This document shows, one piece after another, positions 1-11,047 of a DNA stretch of 64,000 bases. Made by a program: the position numbers and the translations under genes. Source of the DNA: Areca catechu (taxonomy: Eukaryota; Streptophyta; Magnoliopsida; Arecales; Arecaceae); NCBI GenBank assembly GCA_021397845.1, contig CM038049.1:109832877-109896876 (forward strand), read 5' to 3'. Every line of letters begins with the position of its first letter. Within the stretch, counting starts at the first letter, position 1. The notes beneath the pieces are model-generated. The model ran no database searches and had not been told where the DNA came from. It saw only the letters and a list, made by a program, of their open reading frames with translations.

Positions 1-394
1 AATATATATACCTCGATCATTCATGACCGAGTACCCCAAAACTCCTTGCTGGTACCATTTAAAAAATAGCTCACCCATCATTCGAGCCGATTCTAGACAC
101 TAGAGTTCTGGAACCGAGTCAACTATAAGATCTGAGCTGACTTGACCACAAGGTTTCCTGAGACCTTCGAATCCAACGAGCTGACTCGACCAGAACACAT
201 TCCCCTATTTTGAGCCATGCCAACTAGCAAGTTGACTCTTCTTTAAGACTCAGACTGACCAAACTCAGCCTAAACATCTCCACCCCGGACCACTCCTAGC
301 CCTAGATACATCATAAAAACCATAATAGATCAGACTAATACATGGACATTAACCTGACAAGCCTTGAATGCACCATGAGTGCTTCAAGGCTACA
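1..394 (-). repeat. 3' LTR of copia K (partial, cut by window edge)
   Basis: Homologous along its length to 28612-29111 (right LTR of copia N), including the AT-alternating stretch at the left edge and the recurring GAGCCGACTC-like decamers at about 85-240. The right boundary is placed at the CA at 393-394, which gives a minus-strand LTR start TGTAGCC; it could instead lie at 359. The polyprotein stop (349-351) then falls just inside the LTR, as is common. Confidence 0.6.
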
Positions 395-2358
395 TATGCC
401 AGACTCCTCAAACCCATCAACCACATACAAGAGTAGAAGCTTTCCCTTGGTAGAGCCTTTGTAAGTGCATATGCTTGGTTCTCCTTTGTATAGACCTTCA
501 CCAACATCACTTCTCCTTCCTCCACCAACTCTCTGACCCTGTGGTATCTCACATCTATATGCTTGGTGCGAGCATGATAGACTGGTTTTGAGTCTAGTGT
601 ATGGCACTCTAGCTATCACTGTGCAAGACCACCATATACTGTTTCACCCCTATTTTAGCCACTAGCCTTCTTAGCCATAGTGCTTCCTTTGCAGCCTCCG
701 TAATCCCTATATACTCTACTTCCATTGTAGACAAAGTAGTAATAGGTTGAAGGATTAATCTCCAAGAAACCAGTCCACCATACATGCAGAAGATGTAACC
801 TATTGTAGACCTTCTTGTATCAAGATCACCTGCATAACTTGCATCAACAAACCCTTCCAAAGGACCTGAATCTTCACATAATTCTATGGAGTTCCATTCA
901 TGTCCTTCTGGCTGCCCAACAAATACCAGCCCATGCTTTTAAGTGCCTTGCAGATATCGTAAAATCCACTTCAATTCCTTCCAGTGTTCCTTCCCAAGGT
1001 CAGCCATGTATCTACTCACCTGGCTTACAGCATATGCTATGTCTGGCCTGCAACAAACCATAGCATACATCACACTGCCCACTACATTGGCATATGGAAC
1101 TCTTTCCATGTACTCTCTCTCCTTATCTATCTGGGGGTTCTGAGTTTTTGAGAGAGAAATATGCCCTGGTAATGGTGTATTTGCTGGTTGGCCTTCTCCA
1201 TCCCAAATCTCTTGAGTACCTTTTTTATGTACCCATCTTGTAACAAATGGAGTATTCCTTTGCATCTATCCCTGCAAATCTTCATTCCAAGAATTTTTTG
1301 CACTGATCCCAAATCTTTCATCTCAAATTCATGAGATAATGCTCTCTTCAGCCCTTTCATAGCTTTCATACTTTTGTTGGCTTTCAATATATCATCCACA
1401 TACAAAAATAAATACAGAGCATCCACAGTATCCACATCCTTGACATAAATACAATGGTCATGTTCATATCTGAGAAACCCAAGGCTCATGATAAATGTAT
1501 CAAATCTGTGATACCACTGACAAGGCGATTATTTCAAACCATACAATGACCTCTTGAGTATACATACCTTGTTCTCCTATCCAATCACAATGAAGCCATC
1601 AGGTTACTTCATATAGATCTTCTCTTCCAGACTTTCATGTAGAAAGGTTGTCTTCACATCCATCTGCTCCAATTCCATATCATGTTTTGCCACCAACGAC
1701 AACAACATTCGAATTGAAGTATGGCATACCACAGGAGAAAGCACCTTTGTGTAGTCAACTCCCTCCCTCTGTAAATATCCCTTTGCTACCAGCCTTGCTT
1801 TGTATCTCACTCCACCTTGCTCTGAAGGTACTAATTTTCTTGTGAACACCTATTTGGTGCCAATTGCCCGAGCATCTTCAGGTAGATCCACCAACTACCA
1901 TGTCTTATTCCTCCTGAGAGATTCCATCTCTTCCATCATGCCTTGCATCCATAACTCTTCATTAGGGCTTTCCATGGCTTCCACAAAATTTTCTGGATCT
2001 CCATTAATCGATATAAGAGCATATGATATAGTTTCATCCATGCCATATATCACCGGCTTCCGGATTATACGCTGATGTTTATGCAATGCCACTCCCCTCG
2101 CACTATCCTACAAGTCTTCTACTTGTGGCTATTGCTGCACTTCACTTTGAACAACTGATTTTCCTTTCTGATTCTTTATTACAAGAGGATCTTTTCCACT
2201 TAACTCCATCTCAACTGAAGCACCCTTGCTAGTTGATGTAGATGTCTTACCTCCACCTGTGAAGGACAGTCATTGCTGTTCACCTTTGAAGCTGCAATTC
2301 CATCTGTACTACCCGATCTCTCCAAGATGCTCCTTTCATCAAAAATGACATCCCTACT
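349..2358 (-). pseudogene. Copia K reverse transcriptase and RNase H (broken)
   Basis: Fragments in several frames read as a copia pol C-terminal half. RT: the YKARLVAKGY motif and MDVKTTFLHE near 1640-1800, and the YVDDIL active site near 1400. RNase H: the FVDASYAGD segment near 830-850, STMEVEYIG near 720, and the terminal KHIDVRYH segment near 560. Frameshifts and stops separate the pieces (stop-free runs at 1604-1849, 1127-1489, 939-1265, 609-860, 349-552). The region starts (minus strand) with SRDVIFDE next to the L insertion, a usual copia integrase-RT linker motif. Non-functional. Confidence 0.85.
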
Positions 2359-3637
2359 TGATGCGGGACAAAAGGGGGGGGCTAGGAGGATCGTTGGAGA
2401 GTTGAGAAGTCTCCTGTGATTAGGGTCAAGAAGGCAAAAAAAATGCAGGGGAAAGAAAGATGGATACTCTATGGACTTGGGACTTACCTTCACGGAGAGA
2501 TGTCACACCTCTAGGGCATCTCACCCATCCCACTACATGTATTCTAGGGAATCCCATCCATCTCACTACATGCGGAGCCTAGGGCATCCCACCCAAATCG
2601 CTACCTGGGGTCATAAAGGAAAATCCCTAAGACCTAGAGGGGGACTCGACGGGAAAGGGGATAACTAGGGCCTCCCACCCCTCGACGCCTGAAGGCGAAG
2701 GCATAGGGTCTCACACCCCTCGATGCCCGAAGGCGAAGGCAAGACAGGCTTCATGCCCACTCCTAACGAAGGCAGAACCAAGAACACCTCTTTTCTTCAA
2801 AAATTCAACTTCTTTATTAAAAACTAAATACAAGAGGGGATGCCTTTTTATAGGCTTACAAGACTTAGAAACCAAGTAGGATATACATGAAAATTTATTT
2901 TTTTATTTTTTTTATTTTTTTTTAAATCCTAAACCAATAACTTTGAGATTCGTACAAATCTGTTTCTGCATCAGGATCTGTGCAAATCCTTCTCCTGTGA
3001 TCGTGGAATAGGGGATCGAGCGAAATGGGGTGGAGGATGTGGACCTCATCGATGATGCTCACAGGCGAGGTGGAGGGCGGACGGACCGGCAGATCCCGGG
3101 GGATGGCCGCGATGGTGTGGAGCTAGGGGATGGTGAAACCGATGATTTGGAAGATTTGGAGGAGGCGGTCGGAGATGCTTGTGGACGAGGTGGAGGGTGG
3201 ACGGGCCGGCGGATCCAGCAGGATCTGATCGATGTCGATGGCCGCTGGAGACGACTCCGGGCGGAGGGGCATTGGGCGCGGAGATGGGGAGGCATCACAA
3301 ACATGGGTAGAGCAACAGGGGCAGACGGTCGTGGGTGGTTCTGGTGGGATTCGCCGGCGTTCCCACGAGAAGATCGTCACCAGGGGGAGGTGGACGATCG
3401 TCGGGGGTCACCGGTGGTCAAGCATGGCGGATCCAGGACCGATGGCAAAAGATTAGGAGTTCTGGGCGATGAATGGAGGAAGAAGATGACAGGAATAAAT
3501 TGGGGATAAATCAAGGATAAGAAGAGAATAAAATGGGAATAAAGGGGATAATAATTGGAATAAAAATTATAAAATAAAGTAAAATAAAATTAGGGAGAAA
3601 AGATAAATAACCCAGATGGGTTTTGATGTCTCCATTA
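2359..3637 (-). repeat. 3' LTR of element L
   Basis: Begins TGATGCGGGAC and ends near CCATTA, where the partner LTR ends CCATCA. A minus-strand TATA box (TATAAAAAGG) lies at 2843-2852. The middle, about 3000-3500, is strikingly GC- and CpG-rich against AT-rich surroundings and contains a two-copy tandem repeat of about 120 bp (GGTGGAGGGCGGACGG near 3070, and a diverged copy near 3190). Long open frames there reflect base composition; no known domain was recognised. Confidence 0.8.
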
Positions 3638-3734
3638 TTATTTTGGGATGGGGAAAACTTGACTCCATCGAGTCAGGCTCGATGCTGCAAATTTTTTTTT
3701 CTAACTCTAATCCTCTCCCACTCTGATACCAAAT
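3638..3734 (-). other. 97-bp internal region of element L with primer-binding site
   Basis: The only sequence between the two LTRs. On the minus strand TGGTATCAGAGT (3720-3731) follows the 5' LTR after a 3-base spacer and matches the initiator tRNA-Met primer site with one mismatch. No coding capacity. The stretch next to the 3' LTR, read on the minus strand, is not clearly purine-rich, so the polypurine tract is not assigned. Confidence 0.75.
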
Positions 3735-4040
3735 TGATGCGGGACAAAAGGGGGGGCTAGGAGGATCTTGGAGAGCTGAGAAGTCTCCTGTGATTAAGGT
3801 CAAGAAGGCGAAAAAAAATATAGAAAAAAGAAAGATGGATACTCTATGGACTTGGTACTTACCTTCATAAAGAGATGTCGCACCTCTAGGGCATCTCACC
3901 CACCCCACTACATGTAGTCTAGGGCATCCCACCCATCTCACTACATGCGGAGCCTAGGGCATCCCACCCAAATTGCTACCTGGGGCTATAAAGGAAAATC
4001 CCTAAGACCTAGAGGGGGACTTGACAGGAAAGGGGATAAC
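3735..4040 (-). repeat. 5' LTR of element L, first part
   Basis: Repeats 2359-2660 closely (TGATGCGGGAC start, then shared sequence to GGGGATAAC). It stops at the ATAAC that forms the left target duplication of chromovirus A (4036-4040) and resumes at 11048. Confidence 0.9.
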
Positions 4041-5717
4041 TGATGCAGAATGAAAGAGAGATGATGCGATGCGGAAGCAAATTAAAATTAATATATTTTT
4101 TTTATTTATTTATTTTTAGAAGTCGGCTTTGACTCAAAGGAAAGATAAACTAATGTTGAAAGAAACTAAGAAATGACAGAAAGCACAATTAAAAGGAGTG
4201 GATTATCAGAGTAACTCAGAAGTAGGATCGCTGGGGATTGAGAAACCCCCAGACCTAGGGTTTACTCCTCTTTCAAGAAATAGACGAAGAGAGAAGAGAA
4301 GGTTTTATACCTGACTGTGATATCTCTCATTGCTTCAATTGAAGGACACTCTCGAGCAGATTGTAGGATCCTTGGAGACGGGATATCTTCGCAATGGATC
4401 CTCGGATTGTAGTCCTATGGCAAGGTTGGCCTTCTTCTCGAACTCAGGATCTGGAAGAAGAAGAACAAAAAAAAGAACCAGAAACTCAAAGAAAGACACT
4501 GACCTGAGTACTTAAAGAAGATTGTTGGATGTAGAAGTTCTGGAGATCTTGATACTGATCTGACTCTCCTTTGAACTGGCTCTGTAGTTGAAATAGTTGA
4601 TCTGAACCTGGATGCTGGTGACCGGCTTCGATGTGGAAGAGAGGGGCCATGGGATGAAGATGGAAAATTAGGGTTTGGTGGTGGTGGAGTATAGATGGGT
4701 GGACTAAGCTAGGGTTTTGGGGTTGGAGATCTCACACCTCCTCAAGGTTCCTAGGGAACCCGGATTTACTCCCTCACGGAGTTCAACACCTGAATACAAG
4801 TGCGGAAGAGAGAAACACAAAGTTTCTCACACAGAAATTGATTTCATTCATCATTTTTCAAGAGTTACATAGAGTTGAATATATAGACATAACAAAGAAA
4901 AAAATTTCATACACTTCCTATGTGGGACTAATAGGACTAACCCACACTTTAGGCATCAAATTCTCTTCCCAAGACTCCTTCCATGAGTGGACAGCCCAAA
5001 ACTCCAAGAAAACTTGAAAATCAGCTCCAAATGGCAGGTTATGGGGGTGTCTCCTAGTATCTCTCCATGAATCAAGGATTTTCCCTTCATGGTTTGGCTC
5101 TTTTGGACACCTCCTAGTCTTGCTCCACAAGTTTAGGCTTCTTCCTTTCATGGCTTTGGCACTTTAGGAAACTTTTGGGTGCCTCCTTGATTTTCTCCCC
5201 AAGACATGCTCTCTTCCCTTTTATAACTTGGGTTTTTATGGAACATTGTGGGGCACCTCCTTGATCCTCTCTTCAAGAAAAATTCTTGCCATCCTGGCTT
5301 GGGTTTATCTGGAAAGAAGTTGGCTCCTCCTTGGATTGAGGTATCTTGATGGATTTCTCCCCCAAGTGGCGCATGAAAGAAGGGACCTGCTTTCTTGTGG
5401 TGTGGGGACCAAGGCACACTGGATGGAGATGTGGCGCCTCCTGGACTCTGGCGTGTGGCTGGGAGGTGGCGCCCACTTGCTTGGTCTTGGGAGAAAATGT
5501 GACACCTTGGAGAAGACCTAAACCACTACTAGGACTTGTATTGAGTCAACATGACTCAACAAAATTTAAATTGCAGGGAAATACAGACTCAAACTAAAAT
5601 TGAGTTGACCAAGTCAACCCTTGTTACAAAACCAGAAAACCCTAATTCTTCGGGTAATGTCAATCAGAGATCCAGATGGAGCCCTGAAGTCTTCTTCTGA
5701 GTCTGGTACCCGCACCA
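4041..5717 (-). repeat. 3' LTR of element A
   Basis: Starts TGATGCAGAATG and ends CGCACCA. Carries a minus-strand TATA-like stretch around 4878-4886 and, about 120 bp downstream in sense, the inverted repeat GGTTCCTAGGGAACC (4746-4760) shared with the LTRs of B and D. The last roughly 55 bases (about 5660-5717) encode the polyprotein C-terminus. Confidence 0.9.
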
Positions 5718-6637
5718 ATTCTCCCGGTGTGGGAGGAACTCGACCCTGTCGAGTATGGATCAAGCTGGCTCTAGTGTCTCTCCAAGAGGTCTGGGTCCAT
5801 TTCTTGTAATTCTTCTCGGGAGATCCAAGAGTTATCAAAATCTGGCCTTCCTTGCCAGCGGACCAGGTATCTTTGGTATCCTCGATTACGAGTAGAGATA
5901 ACCTGATCATCCAGGATCTTTTCAATCTGCTCTTTCCTCACAGGCTAGTTTGTTGGTGGACACACAGGGTTGGGTTCACTCTCAAGAGCAGGATTAGGCT
6001 CAAAAAGGCTCACTGGGAATCACAGCTGGCTCTCTATACTCTACTAGGTCTGTAATGTTGAAAGTGGAGCTAATGCCTAGTTCTGAAGGCAACTCGAGCA
6101 CATAGGCATTGGACTCTACTCTCTTCACCACTCTAAATGGTCCAACTCCTCTAGCATGTAACTTTCTAACAGTTCCAGGAGGAAACCGTTCAGGCCTTAA
6201 CCTAATCATTACATAGTCTCCCTCAACAAAAGTTTTGACTCGCCTTTGAGAATCAGCCAACTTCTTATAAGTTTCATTACTTAAATTTATTTTGGCATGA
6301 ATTTCTTTATGCAAGTCCTTTACATGCTATGCAAGTGCATCAAGAGACTTGTGTGTGTGGACTAATAGTGAAATCAAATCAAGTGGTGGTGAGGCTTGTA
6401 TCCATGAACAATTTCAAAGGGACTCTAGCCTATAGACCTATTGATCGAAACATTATATACAAATTTAGTCCTGGACAAAATACAAATCCCAATTCCTGGT
6501 GCTCTCAATCAAACCAAAATCTGAGCCAAAGCCTAGTAAAGGGTCAAGAAAAACTAAACTAGACTGACGACGCATTCCTCAAGAATGGACTTTATTCCAA
6601 AGGAACCCTAGGTCTAAACCTAACAAACTAAGGCTCT
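5660..6637 (-). pseudogene. Element A integrase C-terminus and chromodomain (broken)
   Basis: Minus-strand peptide matches the last part of the D polyprotein: KINLSNETYKKLADSQRR and the GDYVMIRLRPERFPPGT region (6000-6314), the ITDLVEYREPA segment, then a chromodomain with RYLVRWQGRPDSD and WISREELQELDPDLL (about 5780-5920), ending at a TGA at 5660-5662 inside the LTR. The 6320-6637 stretch is a shifted, stop-rich version of the integrase segment around PFEIVHGYKPHTP. In chromoviruses the chromodomain is thought to steer insertion to heterochromatin. Not translatable as one frame. Confidence 0.8.
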
Positions 6638-7072
6638 CTAGGTTTGACCTTGGGTCGGAGGAGGGCATGCAGAGCATGAAAACTTATTATGGATGCCTAG
6701 TAGGTGCCATAAGGTCTTCCAGAAGTAGGTGGCAAACCTAATAGGTTCTAAGGAGTCTTGCAACCTAGAGATCTCAGTAAAGTGTAATCCCATAGCTCTA
6801 GAAACATGAGAAGATTCAGGGAAGGGTAGGAAATAAGAATCAGAGTTTTGAGGTGGCTTATCAGAAACAAGAAACAAACCTTGGTTATTCAGGATGGCCT
6901 TAAAATGAGGACATTGTTCTATAGGTGCACTCATCCAAACCTCATGATTTGCTTTAGGAGGGTCTACAAGTGCAAGTTTTAGGGTAGGCTGGGTGCTCCT
7001 AGAAGGTGGAAGGTTATCAGGAAGGTCTTTGGAATGTTTATCTAAAAAGTCCTCTAAGCTACTATCTTTTTC
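6638..7072 (-). pseudogene. Integrase-core remnant in the gag frame of element A
   Basis: After the single TAA that ends gag (7073-7075) the same frame stays open for about 145 codons. It first gives an acidic, proline-containing linker and then SYFLPFPE, LHFTEISRLQ and RFATYFWKTLWHLLG. These align with the D integrase core (HFLPC, LFFNEIVRLHG, RFTSYFWKTLWHKLG), but about six residues including the catalytic SDRD are missing. The C-terminal part after FS is scrambled relative to HPQTDGQTE. The same remnant with the same loss is found in B and E. Confidence 0.75.
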
Positions 7073-8458
7073 TTATTCTTGGACCTTCTCAATGGGCAAT
7101 TCTTGTGAACCCCTTCCTTCTTCACACTTCTTTACCAGATTTGACTCAGGGGTGTCTTCTTTGGATTCCTCAATGAGTTCAGGGGTATTCTCACTTAAAC
7201 TTTCATTTGGTGTAATTTCCTCTTCCTGAACTTCCTCAAAAGGGTCTTCTCTTAGGGTTAGATCCTGAATTCCTTGAGTGGCAGGGGTCCCCTCAATAAT
7301 CCCATTAGGTAGGAGTTGGTTAATTGAATTATCGGGAGAGATATCCTCAAATTCTTCTTCTTCATATTCATCTATCAAACTTATGTCAAGCTCACATATT
7401 TCTTCCTCAATCTCACTGAAATGTTCTAATCTATTCTCCTTTGATTCCTCTTTAAGTACAGCTCTAGTCAGGTCAACTAATTTTGGGATGGCCATGCCTA
7501 ACTCCTTCTCAGTGTTATCCTTCTGGTCAAGAGGTGACACAAGTGGGAATTGACAAACAAAAGTCTGGTTCACTACGGGTGTCGGATCAATCGGAACTTG
7601 ACTCAAGTTGGTAGAGGTTGGCTTTAAGTCCAAAGTACTTGATTGGTTATATCTTAAAGACCACTCATAGTCTTGGGCTTCTTGGTAGGCTCGGTCTAAC
7701 TTATTGGTTATTTCAAGGCATAGCTTCCTATAAATGTCTGGGTGTAACCCAACCCTAAACCTCGATGTGATCTGAGCTTCGGTCTCAATGGTATTGCATT
7801 TCATGTCGTACAACTGGAAGTCCTCGATATATTTAGACACAGGCCTATTACCTTGTTGCAATTGGTACCATTGGTCTAAATGTCTTTTCTCATAGGATCT
7901 ACCTAGGTACCTATCTCTCAACTTACTTCTCATATCTCTCCAAGTATATATTTCCTCTTTTCTTTGATAACACTCATGCTCAATAGCATACCAATGCGAC
8001 CTAGCATGTTTGGTGAACTTGGTTTTGGCCAACCTAATTTGTCCTAATTTCGATATGTTAGTGCACTCAAAATATCGATCCATTTGTTCTTCCCACTTAA
8101 TATATTTCTCTTGTCTTCCATCAAAAGTGGGTGCATAAGGTTCGGTGTTCCTAACAGGTCCCTTTTCTAAGTCAACCAAGTATGGATATAGGCTCCTAGG
8201 GTTATGCTCGGGATCACGGTATAAGGTCCTCCTAGGCTCCTGGCATGGGTGAGGTTGGGGCCTATTAAATTTTGGATCAGGGGTCCAATTTTGATGTCTA
8301 CGTTTCTCAAGTCCCTTGGCTCGGTCTCTAAACTGGGCAAAACCCTCATTCATATCCTGACTCAATTTGGTCATACTTTCAGTAAGAGTTCTAATCATGG
8401 CCTCTAAATCAGGTTGGGTTTGACCAGGTTGGTAGGGTACTTCGTTCCGAGTGGACAT
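7073..8458 (-). CDS. Gag protein of element A (intact frame, 461 aa)
   Basis: Starts at the ATG at 8458 (MSTRNEVPYQPGQ, the same start motif as in D). N-terminal 60 residues are helix- and coiled-coil-like, then a Pro/Arg-rich linker (QEPRRTLYRDPE), then a Ty3 gag capsid core from about residue 100 (YIKWEEQMDRYFE, LRDRYLGRSYEKRHLDQWYQL, RPVSKYIEDFQ) to about 270. The CCHC knuckle present in B, D and I is missing: the corresponding stretch holds one Cys only. The last 130 residues are very acidic and contain SLIDEYEEEE, the counterpart of the gag-protease linker in D. Gag would form the particle in the cytoplasm. The frame has no internal stop despite diverged LTRs. Confidence 0.85.
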   Translation of the reverse strand: MSTRNEVPYQPGQTQPDLEAMIRTLTESMTKLSQDMNEGFAQFRDRAKGLEKRRHQNWTPDPKFNRPQPHPCQEPRRTLYRDPEHNPRSLYPYLVDLEKGPVRNTEPYAPTFDGRQEKYIKWEEQMDRYFECTNISKLGQIRLAKTKFTKHARSHWYAIEHECYQRKEEIYTWRDMRSKLRDRYLGRSYEKRHLDQWYQLQQGNRPVSKYIEDFQLYDMKCNTIETEAQITSRFRVGLHPDIYRKLCLEITNKLDRAYQEAQDYEWSLRYNQSSTLDLKPTSTNLSQVPIDPTPVVNQTFVCQFPLVSPLDQKDNTEKELGMAIPKLVDLTRAVLKEESKENRLEHFSEIEEEICELDISLIDEYEEEEFEDISPDNSINQLLPNGIIEGTPATQGIQDLTLREDPFEEVQEEEITPNESLSENTPELIEESKEDTPESNLVKKCEEGRGSQELPIEKVQE

Positions 8459-9344
8459 GATGATGCAAGCAACACACCAAATGAGACTCAACTGAAATGA
8501 CTATGGGCTAACTAGACCTAGAGCCCAAACTAGATGCCCAATCAGAGTGGCAAGCTAGCCTGTAGTAACTCGGGACTCAGCTAGGCAGGTGTAAGAGGAG
8601 TGTTAGGTCCCTAATTGCCAATCCTAGACACCAATCAGAGATTGGCCAGGTAGGCGGACCAGCACACAAGTCCTTCGGGATAGAATCCCTGAACCACCAT
8701 TCTAGACACTGAGTACAAAGCACACACAGAGTAACTAGACAAACTGACTCAACATTAGCCTAGACCCGACTTGTTGGTGTCCCTAGCCCACTAGGGCAAA
8801 TTAAGTCTAATAAATTTTAAAATTAGGCTTAGGATCGAATGAATGGGTGGTGGTTTTGGGCTAAGGAGAGGTTATCAACTCCTCCCCTTATCTTAGATGC
8901 TCAATTGCCCTTAAGATGAATTAGGAGATGATCACTCAAAAAATTGAATTGCAGAAACACAGAAACAAAATTGCTGTAATTTAACTTTCAGAAATTTCAC
9001 AGAAACAAAAAAATTACAGTAAAATTATGTAAAATATTTTCAATTATACTGGTTCCAGAAAAATAAAAATTATATAATTTGGAGTTACCTACAATGAGAA
9101 ACAATTCCTACAACAGGGTAGTTACAGACTGAAAACAGAACGCTTCCCCCGTTTACAATTCCTGCTACGAAGTTGTAACCCAGCGGATCCCCTACACGCC
9201 CTAGGAACACCCCATGGAATGGAAAGGGGAGGCTTGCACCTCACTTCGTTCATAGGACCGGACGTCCTGGGGAGTCTACTTTGAGCAGACAATGTAAAAA
9301 AGAGAGACACTCAAAACATGCAAGCAAGTCAGAAACCCTAGACA
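8459..9344 (-). other. 5' leader of element A
   Basis: Untranslated stretch between primer site and gag. Contains two blocks shared with B, D and copia F: one around 9170-9260 (GTCCGGTC then CCATTCCATGGGG in sense) and one around 8560-8700 with the perfect inverted repeat CCAATCAGAGATTGG (8631-8645), flanked in sense by ACCTGG and TGTCTAGG. Likely a structured packaging or dimerisation region, by inference. Confidence 0.6.
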
Positions 9345-9358
9345 GGGCTCTGATAACA
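9345..9358 (-). promoter_or_regulatory. Primer-binding site of element A (tRNA-Met type)
   Basis: Minus-strand TGTTATCAGAGCCC differs at one base from TGGTATCAGAGCC, the site used by most plant LTR elements; lies 4 nt inside the 5' LTR (9363). Confidence 0.8.
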
Positions 9359-9362
9359 AAAA

Positions 9363-11042
9363 TGATGCAGAACGAAAGAGAGATGATGTGATGCGGAAGC
9401 AAATTAAAATTAATATATTTTTTTTATTTATTTATTTTTAGAAGTCAGCTTTGACTCAAAGGAAAGATAAACTAATGTTGAAAGAAACTAAGAAATGACA
9501 GAAAGCACAATTAAAAGGAGTGGATTATCAGAGTAACTCAGAAGTAGGATCGCTGGGGATTGAGAAACCCCCGGACCTAGGGTTTACTCCTCTTTCAAGA
9601 AACAGATGAAGAGAGAAGAGAAGGTTTTATACCTGACTGTGATATCTCTCATTGCTTCAATTGAAGGACACTCTCGAGCAGATTGTAGGATCCTTGGAGA
9701 CGGGATATCTTCGCAATGGATCCTCGGATTGTAGTCCTATGGCAAGGTTGGCCTTCTTCTCGAACTCAGGATCTGGAAGAAGAAGAACAAAAAAAAGAAC
9801 CAGAAACTCAAAGAAAGACACTGACCCGAGTACTTAATGAAGATTGTTGGATGTAGAAGTTCTGGAGATCTTGATACTGATCTGACTCTCCTTTGAACTG
9901 GCTCTGTAGTTGAAACAGTTGATCTGAACCTGGATGCTGGTGACCGGCTTCGATGTGGAAGAGAGGGGCCGTGGGATGAAGATGGAAAATTAGGGTTTGG
10001 TGGTGGTGGAGTAGAGATGGGTGGACTAAGCTAGGGTTTTGGGGTTGGAGATCTCACACCTCCTCAAGGTTCCTAGGGAACCCGGATTTACTCCCTCACG
10101 GAGCTCAACACCTGAATACAAGTGCGGAAGAGAGAAACACAAAGTTGCTCACACAGAAATTGATTTCATTCATCATTTTTCAAGAGTTACATAGAGTTGA
10201 ATATATAGACATAACAAAGAAATAAAATTTCATACACTTCCCATGTGGGACTAATAGGACTAACCCATACTTTAGGCATCAAATTCTCTTCCCAAGACTC
10301 CTTCCATGAGTGGGCAGCCCAAAAACTCCAAGAAAACTTGAAAATCAGCTCCAAATGGCAGGTTATGTGGGTGTCTCCTAGTATCTCTCCATGAATCAAG
10401 GATTTTCCCTTCATGGTTTGGCTCTTTTGGACACCTCCTAGTCTTGCTCCACAAGTTTAGGCTTCTTCCTTTCATGGCTTTGGCACTTTAGGAAACTTTT
10501 GGGTGCCTCCTTGATTTTCTCCCCAAGACATGCTCTCTTCCCTTTTATAACTTGGGTTTTTATGGAACATTGTGGGGCACCTCTTTGATCCTCTCTTCAA
10601 GAAAAATTCTTGCCATCCTGGCTTGGGTTTATCTGGAAAGAAGTTGGCTCCTCCTTGGATTGAGGTATCTTGATGGATTTCTCCCCCAAGTGGCGCATGA
10701 AAGAAGGGACCTGCTTTCTTGTGGTGTGGGGACCAAGGCACACTGGATGGAGATGTGGCGCCTCCTGGACTCTGGCGTGTGGCTGGGAGTGTGGCACCCA
10801 CTTGCTTGGTCCTGGGAGAAAATGTGGCACCTTGGAGAAGACCTAGACCACTACTAGGACTTGTATTGAGTCAACATGACTCAACAAAATTTAAATTGCA
10901 GGGAAATACAGACTCAAACTAAAATTGAGTTGACCAAGTCAACCCTTATTACAAAACCAGAAAACCCTAATTCTTCGGGCAATGTCAATCAGAGATCCAG
11001 ATGGAGCCCTGAAGTCTTCTTCTAAGTCCGGTGCCCGCACCA
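9363..11042 (-). repeat. 5' LTR of element A
   Basis: Begins TGATGCAGAACG and ends CGCACCA, directly followed by the ATAAC duplication. Nearly colinear with 4041-5717. In a minus-strand element this copy would drive transcription; its TATA-like stretch is around 10200 and the shared hairpin near 10070-10085. Confidence 0.9.
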
Positions 11043-11047
11043 ATAAC

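Larger units (their letters stand above)
4041..11042 (-). mobile_element. Chromovirus-derived element A, internally deleted
   Basis: 7002 bp, TG...CA ends, flanked by perfect ATAAC duplications (4036-4040 and 11043-11047), inserted in the 5' LTR of L. LTRs are 1677 and 1680 bp and similar enough that differences are scattered single bases. The internal 3645 bp hold, in sense order on the minus strand: primer site, long leader, intact gag, one stop, a small integrase remnant, then a degraded integrase C-terminus with chromodomain. Protease, RT, RNase H and most of the integrase core seen in element D are absent, so A is non-autonomous. Confidence 0.92.

Noticed and set aside
3030..3509. 159-codon open frame (and overlapping minus-strand frames) in a GC-rich block
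   Set aside because: It lies inside an LTR, the partner LTR has a different frame structure, and high GC explains the lack of stops. Not called as a gene.
5148..5521. Overlapping frames on both strands, repeated at 10472-10857
   Set aside because: LTR of A; tryptophan- and glycine-rich chance translations without a family match.
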